Assembly (NCBI GenBank): GCA_963747965.1
Contig: CAVVGZ010000004.1
Location: 248,001-312,000 of the forward strand
DNA: 64,000 nucleotides
Direction: 5' to 3'
DNA from: CAVVGZ01 sp963747965
Lineage (GTDB): Bacteria > Chloroflexota > Anaerolineae > Anaerolineales > Anaerolineaceae
Positions 63,277-64,000 of this stretch are shown here, one piece after another. The translations under genes were made by a program, and so were the position numbers. How positions within the stretch are numbered: position 1 is the stretch's first letter; every line of letters starts with the position of its first letter. Below the pieces are notes generated by a model, which saw only the letters and a list, made by a program, of their open reading frames with translations, ran no database searches and was not told the origin of the DNA.

Positions 63277-64000
63277 ATGGAACAGAAGAATCGTAATTCC
63301 GTAGAACAAATCACAGCCCTGATTGAGGAACAGGAATTAACCCGCGAACAGGTCCTCACTGGTATGCGCCAGATGATGGAAATCCGTGCCTTGGAAAATC
63401 ATATCGGCCGGCTGCTTGGAACAGGCAGCCTTAAAGGTGCATCCCATTTATATGCCGGCCAGGAGGCTGTTGCAGTAGGCGCCATCTCTGCCATCCGCGA
63501 AGATGATTTGATAACCAGCACCCATCGCGGCCATGGCCACTGCCATGCTCATGGTGATAAAGCGGCACACACACCTGAAGAAAAACAGGAGCATTACAAC
63601 CGTATGCTTGCTGAAGTGGTTGGAAAGTCCGGCGGGTACTGCAAGGGAAAAGGCGGTTCGATGCATATAGCCGATGTCCTCCATGGCAACCTGGGTGCTA
63701 CGGGTATCGTCTCCGGAAATATCCCGGTCGCCACTGGCGCTGCCCTCGCCCAAAAAATCAACAAAACTGACAAGGTTGTTTTATGTTTCTTTGGCGATGG
63801 CGCCGTCGCCCACGGTAACTTCCACGAGTCTTTAACCTGCGCCAGCATGATGGACCTGCCGGTGGTTTATATAATTGAAAATAACCAGTATGCCATGTCA
63901 TTGCCCTGGAAAAAAGCCTCCAGGCTCCCCAATGCTGCTGATAAAGCCTGTGCATACGGTATCCCGGGTGTAGTTGTGGACGGGATGAATTTCCTCGAAG
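63277..64000 (+). CDS. TPP-dependent dehydrogenase E1 component, alpha subunit (partial)
   Basis: The gene runs off the window; 241 of the usual ~320-330 residues are visible. The order of motifs matches pyruvate/acetoin dehydrogenase E1-alpha: MRQMMEIRALENHIGRL, HLYAGQEAVAVGAISAI, THRGHGHCHAHG, KGGSMHIAD, GNIPVATGAALA, and the TPP/Mg site GDGAVAHGNFHESL with NNQYAMS. The N-terminal 20 residues are an extra leader. RBS AAAGGATAGG. It decarboxylates a 2-oxoacid or acetoin with TPP. Pairing with a DeoR regulator and sugar-phosphate genes points to a carbohydrate pathway; the substrate is not visible. Confidence 0.9.
   Translation, partial: MEQKNRNSVEQITALIEEQELTREQVLTGMRQMMEIRALENHIGRLLGTGSLKGASHLYAGQEAVAVGAISAIREDDLITSTHRGHGHCHAHGDKAAHTPEEKQEHYNRMLAEVVGKSGGYCKGKGGSMHIADVLHGNLGATGIVSGNIPVATGAALAQKINKTDKVVLCFFGDGAVAHGNFHESLTCASMMDLPVVYIIENNQYAMSLPWKKASRLPNAADKACAYGIPGVVVDGMNFLE

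Noticed and set aside
1..64000. CRISPR arrays, tRNAs, IS elements and prophage
   Set aside because: I looked for regularly spaced repeats, cloverleaf-like sequences, transposases and integrases by eye and found none; a short tRNA could still be missed.

Overview
The window reads as a chromosomal segment of an anaerobic bacterium of the Chloroflexota, most likely class Anaerolineae. This rests on gene content: an NBR1-Ig-like secreted protein, a DUF3048 lipoprotein, a YNWF-repeat exported protein, a PP2C-like/beta-propeller membrane protein, a short glycogen phosphorylase and a Na+-pumping decarboxylase. There is no rRNA gene or other firm phylogenetic marker, so this is an inference. No tRNA, CRISPR array, IS element or phage module was recognised.

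Layout. (1) 1-21931 is a plus-strand cell-surface glycan island. After the tail of a uracil-DNA glycosylase come a nucleotide-sugar dehydrogenase, a sugar epimerase, three Wzx-type flippases (two frameshifted as sequenced), a DPM1-like GT2, three GT4 glycosyltransferases and five very large polytopic proteins of probable GT-C type. Two of these five are clear paralogues flanking a flippase. (2) 21949-31043 is housekeeping and exported proteins: PolX with an altered catalytic position, glycogen phosphorylase, a DUF2179 membrane protein, NfeD, and two secreted proteins ending in a bidirectional terminator. (3) 31053-37118 holds the PP2C-like/propeller protein and a sulfotransferase divergent from a fused ATP sulfurylase/APS kinase, together a PAPS-making and PAPS-using module. 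(4) 37155-40671 is a minus-strand mmdA-D-C-B operon for a Na+-translocating methylmalonyl-CoA-type decarboxylase. (5) 41003-46255 carries an aldo/keto reductase, a DUF3048 lipoprotein, an M48 protease and a pyrF-pyrE fusion behind a promoter/hairpin/terminator leader that looks like an attenuator. (6) 46314-51798 is a minus-strand sugar or sugar-acid utilisation cluster: a shikimate-DH-like protein, a hydroxyacid DH, a cupin PGI, a Gfo/Idh, a GntR regulator with a palindromic operator and a DUF4380 protein. A zinc alcohol dehydrogenase is divergent from it. (7) 52962-56393 is a tight RNA-modification trio: a divergent tRNA-guanine transglycosylase, a 16S rRNA G1405-type (FmrO/Rmt) methyltransferase and an RsmF-like m5C methyltransferase. 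A diguanylate cyclase follows. (8) 57556-61819 is a minus-strand run of a SIS-domain sugar-phosphate isomerase and five tandem HAD phosphatase paralogues. Upstream lie a decayed SIS gene, a consensus promoter, a DeoR regulator and the start of a TPP-dependent E1-alpha dehydrogenase.

Six single-base indels interrupt five otherwise well-conserved genes, several of them in short homopolymers. They may be sequence errors rather than real decay. The most unusual content is the five-HAD array and the RNA-modification trio, which includes a candidate intrinsic aminoglycoside-resistance methyltransferase next to a TGT with an altered substrate-pocket motif. Everything is read by eye; no database search was run.
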